Assembly (NCBI GenBank): GCA_002422365.1
Contig: DIUO01000033.1
Coordinates: 1 to 33,718, forward strand
Direction: 5' to 3'
DNA from: Proteobacteria bacterium UBA6156
Lineage (GTDB): Bacteria > Pseudomonadota > Alphaproteobacteria > UBA2136 > UBA6156
DNA length: 33,718 nucleotides
The translations under genes and the position numbers were made by a program. Positions 14,371 to 23,120 of this stretch are shown here, piece by piece. Below the pieces are notes generated by a model. That model was not told the DNA's origin. It worked only from the letters and a program-made list of their open reading frames with translations, and made no database searches. Numbering within the stretch: the first letter of the stretch is position 1; the number at the start of each line of letters is the position of its first letter.

Positions 14371-15258
14371 TTAGAACTGCAATTCTTCTAAGGGGATTCC
14401 CTGGACGCGGATAGATCCGAGATTCTCGCACTGCCATGCCTTGTCCGTATTCTCCGGATAGAGAATCGCGGAGAAGGCGATTTCGACATTGTAGGTCGAA
14501 GTTGCCAGATCCGGGAACGGGATAACCCGGGCGATGACCAGATTTCGCTCTACACTGCGCTGGAAGGCGCCGTCAGCGAGGTAGTCGATATCCTCCAGTA
14601 TTGTTGTACTGATAGTTCCTTCCATATTGCCTAGCCGGAAGGTGAGCTTTTTGTTGGCGTAGCTGGCCTCGGTCACCATGTAGAAGATGGTGCCGGGGAT
14701 GAACTGCTCGGCGACGTAGGCGGCACCGCAGGCCGTAGCGGCCTTGAGCCCGGTGACCAGCGTTTTCAGGACCGGCGGCAACTGAGCGTGCTGGGCCTGC
14801 GGCATGGCGGTGGGGGCCGAGACGTAGGTGCATTCGTCTCCCCAACGGGTGGGGGTGGCGATGACCACGGTGTAGTCGAGCACCGTGCCCTGCGGAGTTT
14901 GGCGCTCGGGGTCGGTGGGGTCACCATCTCCGGGCCGGGTGAACAGTACGAAAGCGGTGCCGTTGCGCAGGGCGGTGTTGAGGTCGCGCTGTTGGTCGGC
15001 ATCGGTGCGCAGGGTTACCTTGAGCGGCATGGCCGGTGCGTCATCGATGGTGAAGCGCATGGCGTTGCCGACGAACTGGGGCGTGCGCACGGTGTATACT
15101 GCCACCAGGCTGGAGAAGAGGTTGTCGTCCATGGCTTCCTGGTAGCAGGCCTGCGCCTGGTTCTGGAACTTGGTGGGAATGACCTCGAGCAGGTTGCCGG
15201 CGAAGGCGCTGGTGGTGAGGAAGAGGGCCGCCAGGGTGGCGATGAAGGTTTTGAACAT
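14371..15258 (-). CDS. Exported protein of unknown function at the expected murF position
   Basis: The 295-residue protein has a signal peptide (MFKTFIATLAALFLTTSAFA, cleavage near 20). Four or more cysteines (QACYQEAM, GDECTYV, ATACGAAY, AWQCENLG) could form disulfides in the periplasm. The rest looks mixed alpha/beta with no membrane segments. I do not recognise the family. An AAAGGAG ribosome binding site precedes ATG 15258. It is convergent with murE and divergent from mraY, so it splits the dcw operon. It shows no Mur-ligase motif (no GTxGKT P-loop), so it is not a displaced MurF. Confidence 0.75.
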   Translation of the reverse strand: MFKTFIATLAALFLTTSAFAGNLLEVIPTKFQNQAQACYQEAMDDNLFSSLVAVYTVRTPQFVGNAMRFTIDDAPAMPLKVTLRTDADQQRDLNTALRNGTAFVLFTRPGDGDPTDPERQTPQGTVLDYTVVIATPTRWGDECTYVSAPTAMPQAQHAQLPPVLKTLVTGLKAATACGAAYVAEQFIPGTIFYMVTEASYANKKLTFRLGNMEGTISTTILEDIDYLADGAFQRSVERNLVIARVIPFPDLATSTYNVEIAFSAILYPENTDKAWQCENLGSIRVQGIPLEELQF

Positions 15259-15422
15259 GGCATGCTCCTTTTTTTGATGCCAAGGGAATGGGAAGGGTGG
15301 TTCTTGTTTCAGTTGCGTATACGCTAGCATGGCTGGGGCGGTGGCACAAGGGTTGCCGGAATTTGCGGCGGTTGCGTGGTGCGGGTGCTGGCGTTTTGCG
15401 GCAAACGGGGCGATAGTGGGGC

Positions 15423-16505
15423 ATGATACCCGCCCTGCTGTTGAATTTTGTGGATTATGTGAACTGGCTGAACGTGCTGCAGTACCAGACCGTGCGCGCC
15501 GGGGCCGCCATGCTGACCGCCTTTACGCTATGGTTGCTGTTTGGCGGGCGGTTGGTTGCCGCGTTTAAGCTGTGGCAAAAGGGGGGGGATACGGTCAAGG
15601 CGATTTTGCCCCACCAAGGCAAGGCCGGAACCCCCAGCATGGGCGGGCTTGGTGTGGTGGGGGCGGTGACCGCCGCGACCCTGCTGTGGGCCAACCCCGC
15701 CAACGGCTATGTGTGGTTGCTGCTGTTTTTGATGCTGGGCTACGGCGCCATTGGCTTTATGGATGATTATTTGAACCTGACCCGCCGCTGGAAACGCGGC
15801 CTGCCGGGCAAGTTGCGGCTGGCGCTGGGAGGGCTGGTGAGCACGGTGTTTTTGCTGTGCTACATTTACATGAACGGTACGGCGGTGGCGACGGAGATTT
15901 ATTTTCCGTTTTTAAAAGAGCTGGTAGTGGGTGTGGGCATTTGGGGGTTTGTGGTGTTTGGGGTGCTGGTGATGGTGGGCACCGCCAACGCCGTGAACCT
16001 GACCGACGGGCTGGACGGCCTGGTGAGCATGCCGGTGGTGCTGGTGGCGACCAGCATGGCGATTTTGGCCTATGTGATGGGCCGCGTGGATTACACCGCC
16101 TATTTGCACTTGCCGCACATTGCCGGGGCCGGGGAGATTGCCGTGATGTGTGCGGCCTTAGCCGGGGCGATGCTGGGGTTTTTGTGGTTTAATGCCCCGC
16201 CCGCGAGGATTTTTTTGGGTGACAGCGGCAGCCTGCCGGTGGGTGCGTTTTTGGGCGGTGTGGCGGTGATGATAAAACAGGAATTTGCGCTGCTGATTAT
16301 CGGCGGGTTGTTTGTGGTGGAGACGCTGAGTGTGATGATCCAGGTGGCCGGGTATAAGCTGACCCGCAAGCGGATATTTAAGATGGCGCCGCTGCACCAC
16401 CATTTTGAGCAGCTGGGATGGCCGGAGAGTACGATTGTGATTCGGTTTTGGATTGTAAGTGTGGTGATGGCGCTGATTGGCCTGGCCACCCTGAAGCTGC
16501 GCTAG
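15423..16505 (+). CDS. mraY: Phospho-N-acetylmuramoyl-pentapeptide transferase MraY
   Basis: MraY transfers phospho-MurNAc-pentapeptide to undecaprenyl phosphate, giving lipid I at the inner membrane. The 360-residue polytopic protein, about ten helices, has GKAGTPSMGGL, the Mg-binding region FMDDYLN, NAVNLTDGLDGL, FLGDSGSLPVGAFLGG and the C-terminal PLHHHFE. The usual lysine after DDYx is asparagine here (D114-D115-Y-L-N118). Codon context is normal and all other motifs are intact. It is the first gene after the interruption, with its own upstream region (15259-15422), then 12 bp to murD. Confidence 0.96.
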   Translation: MIPALLLNFVDYVNWLNVLQYQTVRAGAAMLTAFTLWLLFGGRLVAAFKLWQKGGDTVKAILPHQGKAGTPSMGGLGVVGAVTAATLLWANPANGYVWLLLFLMLGYGAIGFMDDYLNLTRRWKRGLPGKLRLALGGLVSTVFLLCYIYMNGTAVATEIYFPFLKELVVGVGIWGFVVFGVLVMVGTANAVNLTDGLDGLVSMPVVLVATSMAILAYVMGRVDYTAYLHLPHIAGAGEIAVMCAALAGAMLGFLWFNAPPARIFLGDSGSLPVGAFLGGVAVMIKQEFALLIIGGLFVVETLSVMIQVAGYKLTRKRIFKMAPLHHHFEQLGWPESTIVIRFWIVSVVMALIGLATLKLR

Positions 16506-16517
16506 GGGAGCGGGCCG

Positions 16518-17888
16518 ATGCAGCGCGATGTGTATGGGTTTGGCCACAAGGCAGTGGTGGTGTATGGGCTGGGTGCCAGTGGCCGTGCCACGGCGCAGGC
16601 GCTGCAAGATGCCGGAACCGAGGTGTTTGTGTGGGATGATAACGAGCTGCCCGATGCCGTGGCCTTTAACGTGCGCCCGCCCGACATGCTGGACTGGGCC
16701 CGCATTGGTGCCGTGGTGAAAAGCCCCGGCATTGCCTTGCAAACCCCGTTGATTAGAGCTGCTGAAGCCCACAAGGTGCCGGTGATGACGGATGTGGATT
16801 TGCTGTACCGCCGGGATGGCGACAACGGGGCCGGGTTTATAGGCATAACCGGCACCAACGGCAAAAGCACCACCACCGCACTGGTGGGCCATGTGCTGCG
16901 CTGCTGCGGCTACAAGGTGGCGGTGGGCGGCAATTTTGGCACGCCCGCGCTGGCGTTGCCGGAGCTGCCACGGAATGGGGTGTATGTGCTGGAGCTTTCG
17001 AGTTATCAGTTGGAAACCCTGAACGATTTGCAGGTGGATGGGGCGGTGTTGCTGAACCTGACCCCTGACCATTTGGCGCGGCACGGCACGATGGAAGCCT
17101 ATTTGGAGGCCAAACTCAAATTGTTTGACCATGCCAAGGCCGGGGGCGCCCAGGTGATGGGTGTGGACCAGCCGCTGCTGCGCGGGCAGGCCGAACGGCG
17201 CGGTGTGACCACCGTGAGTATGACCGGGAGCGGGGATTATACGGTTGCCGAAGGCCACCTGATGCGCGGCATGGAGCGCCTGATGCGGCTGGATAACCTG
17301 GAGCACCTGCCGGGGCCGCACAATGCCCAGAACGTGGCCTGCGCCTATGCGCTGATGGTGCCGCGCTGGTGCACGGCGGCGGAGTTTGAAGCGGCCTGCC
17401 AGAGCTTTAAGGGCCTGCCGCACCGGCTGGAGAAAGTGGGCCGTGTGGGCGAGGTGATGTTTGTGAACGACAGCAAAGCCACCAACGGCGACAGCACCGT
17501 GTATGCGTTGCAGAGCTTTGCGAATATTTATTGGATATGCGGCGGACTGCCGAAAACCGATGGGCTGGGAGCCTGTGTGAAGCACCTGGACGCCGTGCGG
17601 GCGGCCTTTACGATTGGTGCGGCCACCGAGGATTTTGCCGAGGAGCTGGCCCGCTACAACGTGCCGAGCTTTAAGTGCCGCACGCTGGATGTGGCGGTGC
17701 GGGAAGCCTTTGCCGCCGCCCGCAGTGAGGGGCTGGAGGATGCGGTGGTGTTGCTGAGCCCTTCCGCTGCCAGTATGGACCAATTTCGGAACTTTGAGCA
17801 CCGGGGGGACACATTTGTGAATTTGGTGCAGGGGTTGGTGACGATGGAGCAGGTGGAGCGGAGGGTTACGGGGAAGAGCGCTGTCTAA
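16518..17888 (+). CDS. murD: UDP-N-acetylmuramoyl-L-alanine--D-glutamate ligase MurD
   Basis: MurD adds D-glutamate to UDP-MurNAc-L-Ala in the cytoplasm. The 456-residue protein has the N-terminal Rossmann segment VVVYGLGASGRATAQAL, then VVKSPGI, the ATP loop GITGTNGKSTTT (K116), GNFGTPAL, VLELSSYQLET, LNLTPDHLARHGTMEAYLEAK and the C-terminal VNDSKATNGDSTVYAL with LSPSAASMDQFRNFEHRGDTF. Its length is typical. It starts 12 bp after mraY, preceded by AGGGGAG. A 131-bp gap to ftsW contains GC-rich partial palindromes and no gene. Confidence 0.96.
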   Translation: MQRDVYGFGHKAVVVYGLGASGRATAQALQDAGTEVFVWDDNELPDAVAFNVRPPDMLDWARIGAVVKSPGIALQTPLIRAAEAHKVPVMTDVDLLYRRDGDNGAGFIGITGTNGKSTTTALVGHVLRCCGYKVAVGGNFGTPALALPELPRNGVYVLELSSYQLETLNDLQVDGAVLLNLTPDHLARHGTMEAYLEAKLKLFDHAKAGGAQVMGVDQPLLRGQAERRGVTTVSMTGSGDYTVAEGHLMRGMERLMRLDNLEHLPGPHNAQNVACAYALMVPRWCTAAEFEAACQSFKGLPHRLEKVGRVGEVMFVNDSKATNGDSTVYALQSFANIYWICGGLPKTDGLGACVKHLDAVRAAFTIGAATEDFAEELARYNVPSFKCRTLDVAVREAFAAARSEGLEDAVVLLSPSAASMDQFRNFEHRGDTFVNLVQGLVTMEQVERRVTGKSAV

Positions 17889-18019
17889 AATGCACCGGGA
17901 TGACCGTTTGTAGCACCGCGCGGGGGCGGCGGCGCTGCGCGCTGGGGTAAAGGTTGGGTTGCCGCTCTTTTTTATGGCGGGGGAATGGTGGTGGGGCGGG
18001 ATTCGGGTTACATAGGATT

Positions 18020-19132
18020 ATGAGCATTTACCGGCAGAGCAGGCACCCCCTTGTGCGGTGGTGGTGGGAGATGGACCGCGTGGCGGTGGCCGTGATTGTG
18101 GTGATTATGCTGTGTGGCGCCGTGGCCGTGACCACCGCCAGTGTGGCGGCGGCCAAAACCTATGGCGTGGGGCCTTATTATTTTGCGGTGAGGCATTATC
18201 TGTTTTTAGCCATGGCGCTGGCGCTGATGCTGGGCATGACCACCCTGAAGCCGGAAGGGGTGAAGCGCGTGGGCGTGCTGCTGTTTGCGGCGGCGTTTAC
18301 GGGGATTTTGCTGACGTTTGTGATTGGGGCGGAAGTGAAGGGTGCGCGGCGCTGGATTGATGTGGCCGGGCAGAGTATTCAGCCCACCGAATTTATGAAG
18401 CCCGCGCTGATTGTGATGACCGCGGCCCTGCTGGCACCGCTGGACAAACGGCGGCAGCTGATGGGGTATTTTATCAGTATTGGGATGATGGCGGCGGTGG
18501 GATTGCCGGTGCTGCTGCAACCGAACTTTGGCATGGCGCTGGCGATGGGGCTGGTGTGGTTTTTGCAGGTGTTTATGGCGGGGCTGCCGGTGCTGTGGCT
18601 GGCGCCGATTGTGGCGGCGGGCCTGTGCGTGGTGGTGGGTGCCTACACGTTGCTGCCGCACGTGCGCGACCGGCTGGAGCGGTTTATTAACCCGGAGAGC
18701 TCGGATACTTATCAAGTAGACCAGGCCAATGAAGCGATTATGATGGGCCACCTGTGGGGCCGTGGCGCCGGGGAAGGGGTGGTGAAGCACCAGCTGCCGG
18801 ATGCGCACACGGATTTTATTTTTGCGGTGGTGGCGGAGGAATTTGGCATTGTGGTGGGGCTGTTGCTGATGGGGTTGTTTTTAACCCTGGTGCTGCGCGG
18901 CTTTGCCCGTGTGCTGGGGCAGGATGACCGTTTTGTGGTGCTGGCCGCCGGTGGCCTGCTGACGTTGATTACCGTGCATGTGTGCGTGAATATTGGCGTG
19001 GCCTTGCACATTATGCCGACCACGGGTATGACGTTGCCGTTTATCAGTTATGGTGGAAGCTCGACCCTGGCGATGGCCGTGGTGCTGGGGTTTTTGCTGG
19101 CGCTGCTGCGTAAGCAGGGTAAGCGGATTTAG
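18020..19132 (+). CDS. ftsW: Septal peptidoglycan glycosyltransferase FtsW
   Basis: FtsW is the SEDS-family polymerase that makes septal glycan strands from lipid II with FtsI. The 370-residue protein has about ten transmembrane helices; the conserved signatures include GAEVKGARRWI, IQPTEFMKPALIV, QPNFGMAL, the region LPDAHTDFIFAVVAEEFG with the catalytic-type aspartate, and GMTLPFISYGGSSTLAM. The start MSIYRQSRHPLVRWWWEMD, preceded by AGGA, keeps the cytoplasmic N-terminus short as in relatives. Its TAG stop is overlapped by a heptamer repeat array that fills the gap to murG. Confidence 0.95.
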   Translation: MSIYRQSRHPLVRWWWEMDRVAVAVIVVIMLCGAVAVTTASVAAAKTYGVGPYYFAVRHYLFLAMALALMLGMTTLKPEGVKRVGVLLFAAAFTGILLTFVIGAEVKGARRWIDVAGQSIQPTEFMKPALIVMTAALLAPLDKRRQLMGYFISIGMMAAVGLPVLLQPNFGMALAMGLVWFLQVFMAGLPVLWLAPIVAAGLCVVVGAYTLLPHVRDRLERFINPESSDTYQVDQANEAIMMGHLWGRGAGEGVVKHQLPDAHTDFIFAVVAEEFGIVVGLLLMGLFLTLVLRGFARVLGQDDRFVVLAAGGLLTLITVHVCVNIGVALHIMPTTGMTLPFISYGGSSTLAMAVVLGFLLALLRKQGKRI

Positions 19133-19172
19133 TGGGTAGTGGGTAGTGGGCAGTGGTCAGTTGTCAGAGTTA
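19131..19172 (+). repeat. Heptamer array between ftsW and murG
   Basis: Six units in exact 7-bp phase: AGTGGGT, AGTGGGT, AGTGGGC, AGTGGTC, AGTTGTC, AGAGTTA. The first unit begins inside the ftsW TAG stop codon. The array ends 12 bp before the murG ATG, and the next seven bases (CGAGGTG) hold the murG ribosome binding site. Confidence 0.85.
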
Positions 19173-19184
19173 CGAGGTGCAAGC

Positions 19185-20276
19185 ATGAGTGAAAAACGGA
19201 CGGTATTGGTGGCGAGTGGGGCGAGCGGGGGGCATTTGTTCCCGGCGCTAGCGGTGGCCGAGGCGTTGCGCGCGCGGTTTGAGGTCAAGGTGATTTTGGG
19301 CGGCAGCAAGTTTCTCGACGTGGTGGAGCGCACCGGGTTGCCCTATGTGCGGCTGCCGGCGGCGGCGTTTAATGACCGGGGGCCGATACGTTTGCTGTGG
19401 GCGGTGGCGAAGTTGGGGCAGGGGTTTTTCAAGGCGTTGCGGCTGGTGGTGAAGGAGCGGCCTGCGGTGGTGTTCGGTACCGGCGGCTATGCCACCGTGG
19501 CGCTGATGCTGGCGGCGAAGTTGCGGGGCGTGCCGACGGTTATCCATGAACAGAACGTGTTGCCGGGGCGGGCCAACCGCTTTTTGGCGCGCTATGCCGA
19601 TGTGGTGGTACTGACCTTTGAAGACAGCCTGCGCTACCTGCCGCGTGTGAGGGGCCGGGTGGTGGTGGCCGGGACACCGCTGCGTGATGAGATTTTGGAC
19701 GCTGCCGGGATGCCGGTGCGGCGCGAAGAAGGAATGTTTAACCTGCTGGTGCTGGGCGGCAGCCAAGGGGCGAGGATTTTGAGCGAAGTGGTGCCGGAGA
19801 TGGTGGCGATGCTGCCGGACGCCGAGCGGGCCCGCCTGCGGGTGGTGCAACAGGTGCGTGCCGATGATTTTGAGCGTGTGACGCTGCAATATGCGGCGCA
19901 AGGCTTGGCCGGGGTGACGGTGGAGACGTTTTTTAATGACATGCCGCGCCGCTACGCCGAAGCCGACCTGGTGATTGGCCGCAGTGGGGTGGGCACCGTG
20001 CTGGAATGTGCGACCATGGGCGTGCCTGCGGTGTATGTTCCGCTGGAATTGGCCGACGGGCACCAGAAGCTGAACGCCAGTGTGGCCGAGCGCGCCGGGG
20101 CGGCCGTGGTGGTGGAGCAGGCTTATTTTACCCCCGCCAATTTACTTGTGCATGTGCGGGCGTTGATGCATGACACCGTGAGGCGCGAGGCCATGAGCAC
20201 CGCCGCGCGCGCCTTGGCGAGGCCCGATGCCACCGCCGTGGTGGCGCAGGTGGTGGTGGAGAGTATCAGGCATTAG
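19185..20276 (+). CDS. murG: Lipid II synthase MurG
   Basis: MurG is the GT28 glycosyltransferase that adds GlcNAc from UDP-GlcNAc to lipid I on the inner face of the membrane. The 363-residue protein has the N-terminal G-loop ASGASGGHLFPALAVAEAL (usually GGTGGH; here GASGGH), VFGTGGYATVALMLAA, PTVIHEQNVLPGRANR and the UDP-binding VLGGSQGARILSEVVPE. It also has DLVIGRSGVGTVLE and YVPLELADGHQKLNA. The usual GG motifs are present with minor substitutions. The ATG follows CGAGG. Its stop codon lies in a second heptamer array leading into murC. Confidence 0.95.
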   Translation: MSEKRTVLVASGASGGHLFPALAVAEALRARFEVKVILGGSKFLDVVERTGLPYVRLPAAAFNDRGPIRLLWAVAKLGQGFFKALRLVVKERPAVVFGTGGYATVALMLAAKLRGVPTVIHEQNVLPGRANRFLARYADVVVLTFEDSLRYLPRVRGRVVVAGTPLRDEILDAAGMPVRREEGMFNLLVLGGSQGARILSEVVPEMVAMLPDAERARLRVVQQVRADDFERVTLQYAAQGLAGVTVETFFNDMPRRYAEADLVIGRSGVGTVLECATMGVPAVYVPLELADGHQKLNASVAERAGAAVVVEQAYFTPANLLVHVRALMHDTVRREAMSTAARALARPDATAVVAQVVVESIRH

Positions 20277-20295
20277 GAATGAGGAGATGGGAATG
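20268..20295 (+). repeat. Heptamer array between murG and murC
   Basis: AGGCATT, AGGAATG, AGGAGAT and GGGAATG in 7-bp phase cover the end of murG, its TAG stop and the murC ribosome binding site. Both candidate murC ATG codons (20287 and 20293) lie inside the repeat. Confidence 0.75.
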
Positions 20296-21708
20296 AAGTT
20301 ATTCGGTGCGGATGTGAAGGGGTTGGTGCTGCATTTTATTGGTGTGGGGGGCAGCGGCATGTGCGGGCTGGCGGACGTGCTGGCGCGGCAGGGTGCGGTG
20401 GTGAGCGGGAGTGATGGCGGCGGCAAAGGCGATTATGCCGCGTTGGAAGCCGCCGGGGTGACGGTGTACCGGGGGCATGCGGCGGAGCAGGTATCCGCAG
20501 GGGCGACAGTGGTGGTGAGCACCGCCATACCGGCGGATAACCCGGAGCGCCTGGCGGCGGAACAGGCCGGGCTGAAGATTGTGCATCGGGCTGAGATTTT
20601 GGCGGAGATGATGGGGAATTATCAGAGCATTGCAGTGAGCGGTACTCATGGTAAAACCAGCACCACGGCGCTGATTTATACGGCGCTGAAAGCTGCGGGT
20701 GTGGATGTGGGGATTATTAACGGCGGGCGGGTGCAGGCCCTTGGCGGCAACGCCCTGCTGCCGCGCAGCGCCAAAGGTTGGCTGGTGGTGGAAGCCGATG
20801 AGAGTGATGCGAGCTTTTTGAAACTGAAGCCCACCGTGGCGGTGATTACCAACATTGAGCCTGAGCACATGGCGACCTATGGCAGTGAAGTGGCACTGGT
20901 GGATGCGTTTGTTAAATTTGCGGATAGTGCCGAGCTGGTGGTGATTGGCCATGATGACCCCAACGCCGCGATTGTGGCGGCGCGCACGGAAGCTGATGTG
21001 CTGACTTATGGCATGGACGACGGTGCGGATGTTTATACTGACACCTATAGCCCCACCCGCGCGGGCGGCACGCTGCCCCACGGCGGCATGGGCATGGCGT
21101 TTGATGTGAATGTGCGTGGCGGTGTGCTGGAAGATGTGGTGGTGGCGTTGCCGGGTGCACATTATGTGCAGAACAGCCTGGCGGCGCTGGCGGTGGCCAG
21201 TGTGGTGAAGGCCGATGTGGTGAAGGCGGCGGAAGGGCTGGCGCAGTTTGAAGGCGTTGACCGCCGCTTTACGCGCGTGGGCACGTGGCATGGCGCGGAT
21301 GTGATTGATGATTACGGCCACCACCCGACCGAGATTGCGGCGACACTGGCGGCGGCCAAGCAGGTGTATGCGGGTAAGGTGATTGCGGTGATTGAGCCGC
21401 ACCGCTACAGCCGCCTGGGCGACCTGTTGGAGGCGTTTGCGGGCTGTGCGAAGGTGGCTGATGCGGCGGTGATTTTGCCGGTGTATGCCGCAGGGGAGGC
21501 CCCGGTGGAGGGGGTGAACCATGAGGTGCTGGCGGCCAAAATGCAGGAGGTGGGAATGCCCGCCGAGGTGCATGCGGCGGCGGATGAGGGGGTTTTGAAT
21601 AAGATACTCCACCACCTGCACCCGCACGCGGGCGATGTGATTGTGTGTTTGGGGGCGGGGAGTATTACGGACATTGCGCGGCGGCTGGCGGCGCATAGTC
21701 ATCATTAA
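20293..21708 (+). CDS. murC: UDP-N-acetylmuramate--L-alanine ligase MurC
   Basis: MurC adds L-alanine to UDP-MurNAc, the first stem residue. The 471-residue protein has the Rossmann opening LHFIGVGGSGMCGLADVL, ATP loop VSGTHGKTSTTAL (K121), LVVEADESDASFLKL, NIEPEHMATYG, and in the C-terminal domain DDYGHHPTEIAATL and IEPHRYSRLGDLLEAFAGC. ATG 20293 was chosen for its 6-nt spacing from GAGGAG; ATG 20287 is possible. It is 13 bp upstream of murB, and the heptamer array provides its ribosome binding site. Confidence 0.96.
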   Translation: MKLFGADVKGLVLHFIGVGGSGMCGLADVLARQGAVVSGSDGGGKGDYAALEAAGVTVYRGHAAEQVSAGATVVVSTAIPADNPERLAAEQAGLKIVHRAEILAEMMGNYQSIAVSGTHGKTSTTALIYTALKAAGVDVGIINGGRVQALGGNALLPRSAKGWLVVEADESDASFLKLKPTVAVITNIEPEHMATYGSEVALVDAFVKFADSAELVVIGHDDPNAAIVAARTEADVLTYGMDDGADVYTDTYSPTRAGGTLPHGGMGMAFDVNVRGGVLEDVVVALPGAHYVQNSLAALAVASVVKADVVKAAEGLAQFEGVDRRFTRVGTWHGADVIDDYGHHPTEIAATLAAAKQVYAGKVIAVIEPHRYSRLGDLLEAFAGCAKVADAAVILPVYAAGEAPVEGVNHEVLAAKMQEVGMPAEVHAAADEGVLNKILHHLHPHAGDVIVCLGAGSITDIARRLAAHSHH

Positions 21709-21721
21709 TAGGAGTAGTGTT

Positions 21722-22660
21722 GTGAGAGAATGGCCGGTGCCGGAGTGGTTGGGGGAGTTGCCTGAGGGGCCGGTATATAGCTGCAATGTGCCGTTGGCAG
21801 ATTATACGACGATTAAGGTGGGTGGGCCTGCCGAAGTGCTGGCCGAGGTGAGCGACTGGGCGCAGATGGCCGAGCTGGTGCGCTGGTGCAATGCCCGTGC
21901 CGTGCCGCTGACGCCGGTGGGTAAAGGCAGCAACATGGTGATACGTGACGGCGGCCTGCCCGGAGTGGTGGTGCCGCTGGGCAAGGGGCTGGATGCGGTG
22001 CGGGTGGAGGGGACAACCCTGTATGCCGAGGCCGGGGCGGCCAACGGCACTGCGGCACGGGCGGCGCGGGAAGCGGGACTGGAAGGGATTGCGTTTTTTG
22101 GGGGGATACCGGGGAGCATCGGTGGGGCGCTACGGATGAATGCGGGGGCTTATGGCTTTGAGACCTTTGATAAGCTGGTGCGGCTGTGGGTGCTGGATGC
22201 GGACGGGGAGGAGCGTGAGGTGGAGCCTGCGTTTGTGGCGCCGCGCTACCGCGGCACAGCGCTGCCTGCCGGGTGGCTTTATAAGGCCGGGGAATGGCAG
22301 TTGGTGCCGGGGGATAAGGAAGATATTCGGAAACAGATGCAGGAGATTAACCGCGCGCGGAGCAGCAGCCAGCCGCTGCACATGCCGAGCAGCGGGAGTT
22401 GGTTTAAGAATGTGGAGCGCAACGGGGAAAAGGTGAATGCGTGGCGGATTGTGGACGAAGCCGGGTGCCGGGGGATGCGCGTGGGCGGGGCGCAAGTGAG
22501 CGAGCAGCATGCGAACTTTTTTGTGAATGCGGGGGCGAAGGAGGGGGTGAGTGCGACAGCGGTGGAGTTTGAAGCCTTGAGCCAAGCTGTGGAGGCGCAG
22601 GTGCTGGCGCGGTTGGGGATTGTGATGGAGCGAGAAGTGCGGTTTGTGGGGGTGGAGTGA
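21722..22660 (+). CDS. murB: UDP-N-acetylenolpyruvoylglucosamine reductase MurB
   Basis: MurB is an FAD enzyme that reduces UDP-GlcNAc-enolpyruvate to UDP-MurNAc with NADPH. The 312-residue protein has YTTIKVGGPAEVLAEV and PVGKGSNMVIRDGGLPG in the FAD domain. GGIPGSIGGALRMNAGAYG follows, and the substrate domain has SSGSWFKNV with the serine proton donor. The C-terminal segment LGIVMEREVRFVGVE fits the family ending. The start is GTG 21722, with AGGAG 7 nt upstream. The stop overlaps the next start as TGATG. Its last 38 bp are duplicated at the end of the following gene. Confidence 0.94.
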   Translation: MREWPVPEWLGELPEGPVYSCNVPLADYTTIKVGGPAEVLAEVSDWAQMAELVRWCNARAVPLTPVGKGSNMVIRDGGLPGVVVPLGKGLDAVRVEGTTLYAEAGAANGTAARAAREAGLEGIAFFGGIPGSIGGALRMNAGAYGFETFDKLVRLWVLDADGEEREVEPAFVAPRYRGTALPAGWLYKAGEWQLVPGDKEDIRKQMQEINRARSSSQPLHMPSSGSWFKNVERNGEKVNAWRIVDEAGCRGMRVGGAQVSEQHANFFVNAGAKEGVSATAVEFEALSQAVEAQVLARLGIVMEREVRFVGVE

Positions 22661-22662
22661 TG
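22625..22662 (+). repeat. 38-bp direct repeat, copy 1 (end of murB)
   Basis: Identical to 23083-23120 at 35 of 38 positions; both encode MEREVRFVGVE and end in T(G)ATG start/stop overlap. The three differences are all synonymous. The copy is native to MurB, whose family ends this way. Confidence 0.85.
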
Positions 22663-23118
22663 TATGCATTAAGAATTGTTAAAGCCGAAGATTGGTCTTT
22701 TTGGAGAGCCTTGCACCGGGAAGGCTATGAGGCCCGTGTGGTTGAGATATGGGGGACTTGGGATGAGCACCTCCAGGAAGGTTTTGCTCGGAACGAGTTT
22801 GATGCGGCCCATGATGGGCAGTTTATCATTGTTCAGGACGGGCGGGATGCCGGCTATGTGAGCTGGGGGTGGCGGGAGGCAAATCTGTTTCTCTTCAACC
22901 TAATGGTGTGCAAGGATTTTCGGGGTGAAGGCTTGGGGGGACAGGTGCTTTCGGATGTGATTGCCATGGCAGAACGGCGTAATATGCCCGTGGAACTGCG
23001 CACGCTTGTGAATAACCCGGCCCGGAGGCTTTATGAGCGACTTTGGTTTAAGGTGGTTGGGGATGATGGTCAACATGTGACTATGGAGCGGGAAGTACGG
23101 TTTGTGGGGGTGGAATGA
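22660..23118 (+). CDS. GNAT-family acetyltransferase-like protein
   Basis: The 152-residue protein has a GNAT-like fold pattern: strand LRIVKAEDWSFWRALHREGYE, helix region LQEGFARNEFDAAHD, QFIIVQDGRDAGYVSWGWRE, then FLFNLMVCKDFRGEGLGGQVLSDVIAMAE, which holds the acetyl-CoA loop R-G-E-G-L-G. PVELRTLVNNPARRLYERLWFKVVG is the usual GNAT end. The last 11 residues copy MurB. The start overlaps the murB stop (TGATG). Its substrate is unknown. It stands with two nucleotide-metabolism-like genes where ddl is normally found. Confidence 0.8.
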   Translation: MYALRIVKAEDWSFWRALHREGYEARVVEIWGTWDEHLQEGFARNEFDAAHDGQFIIVQDGRDAGYVSWGWREANLFLFNLMVCKDFRGEGLGGQVLSDVIAMAERRNMPVELRTLVNNPARRLYERLWFKVVGDDGQHVTMEREVRFVGVE

Positions 23119-23120
23119 TG
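23083..23120 (+). repeat. 38-bp direct repeat, copy 2 (end of the GNAT gene)
   Basis: The second copy of the murB 3' segment, with three silent differences (positions 9, 15 and 33 of the repeat). It forms the GNAT C-terminus and carries the start codon of the next gene. Confidence 0.85.

Noticed and set aside
14371..15258. Displaced or degenerate MurF
   Set aside because: It has a signal peptide and no P-loop or Mur-ligase motifs.
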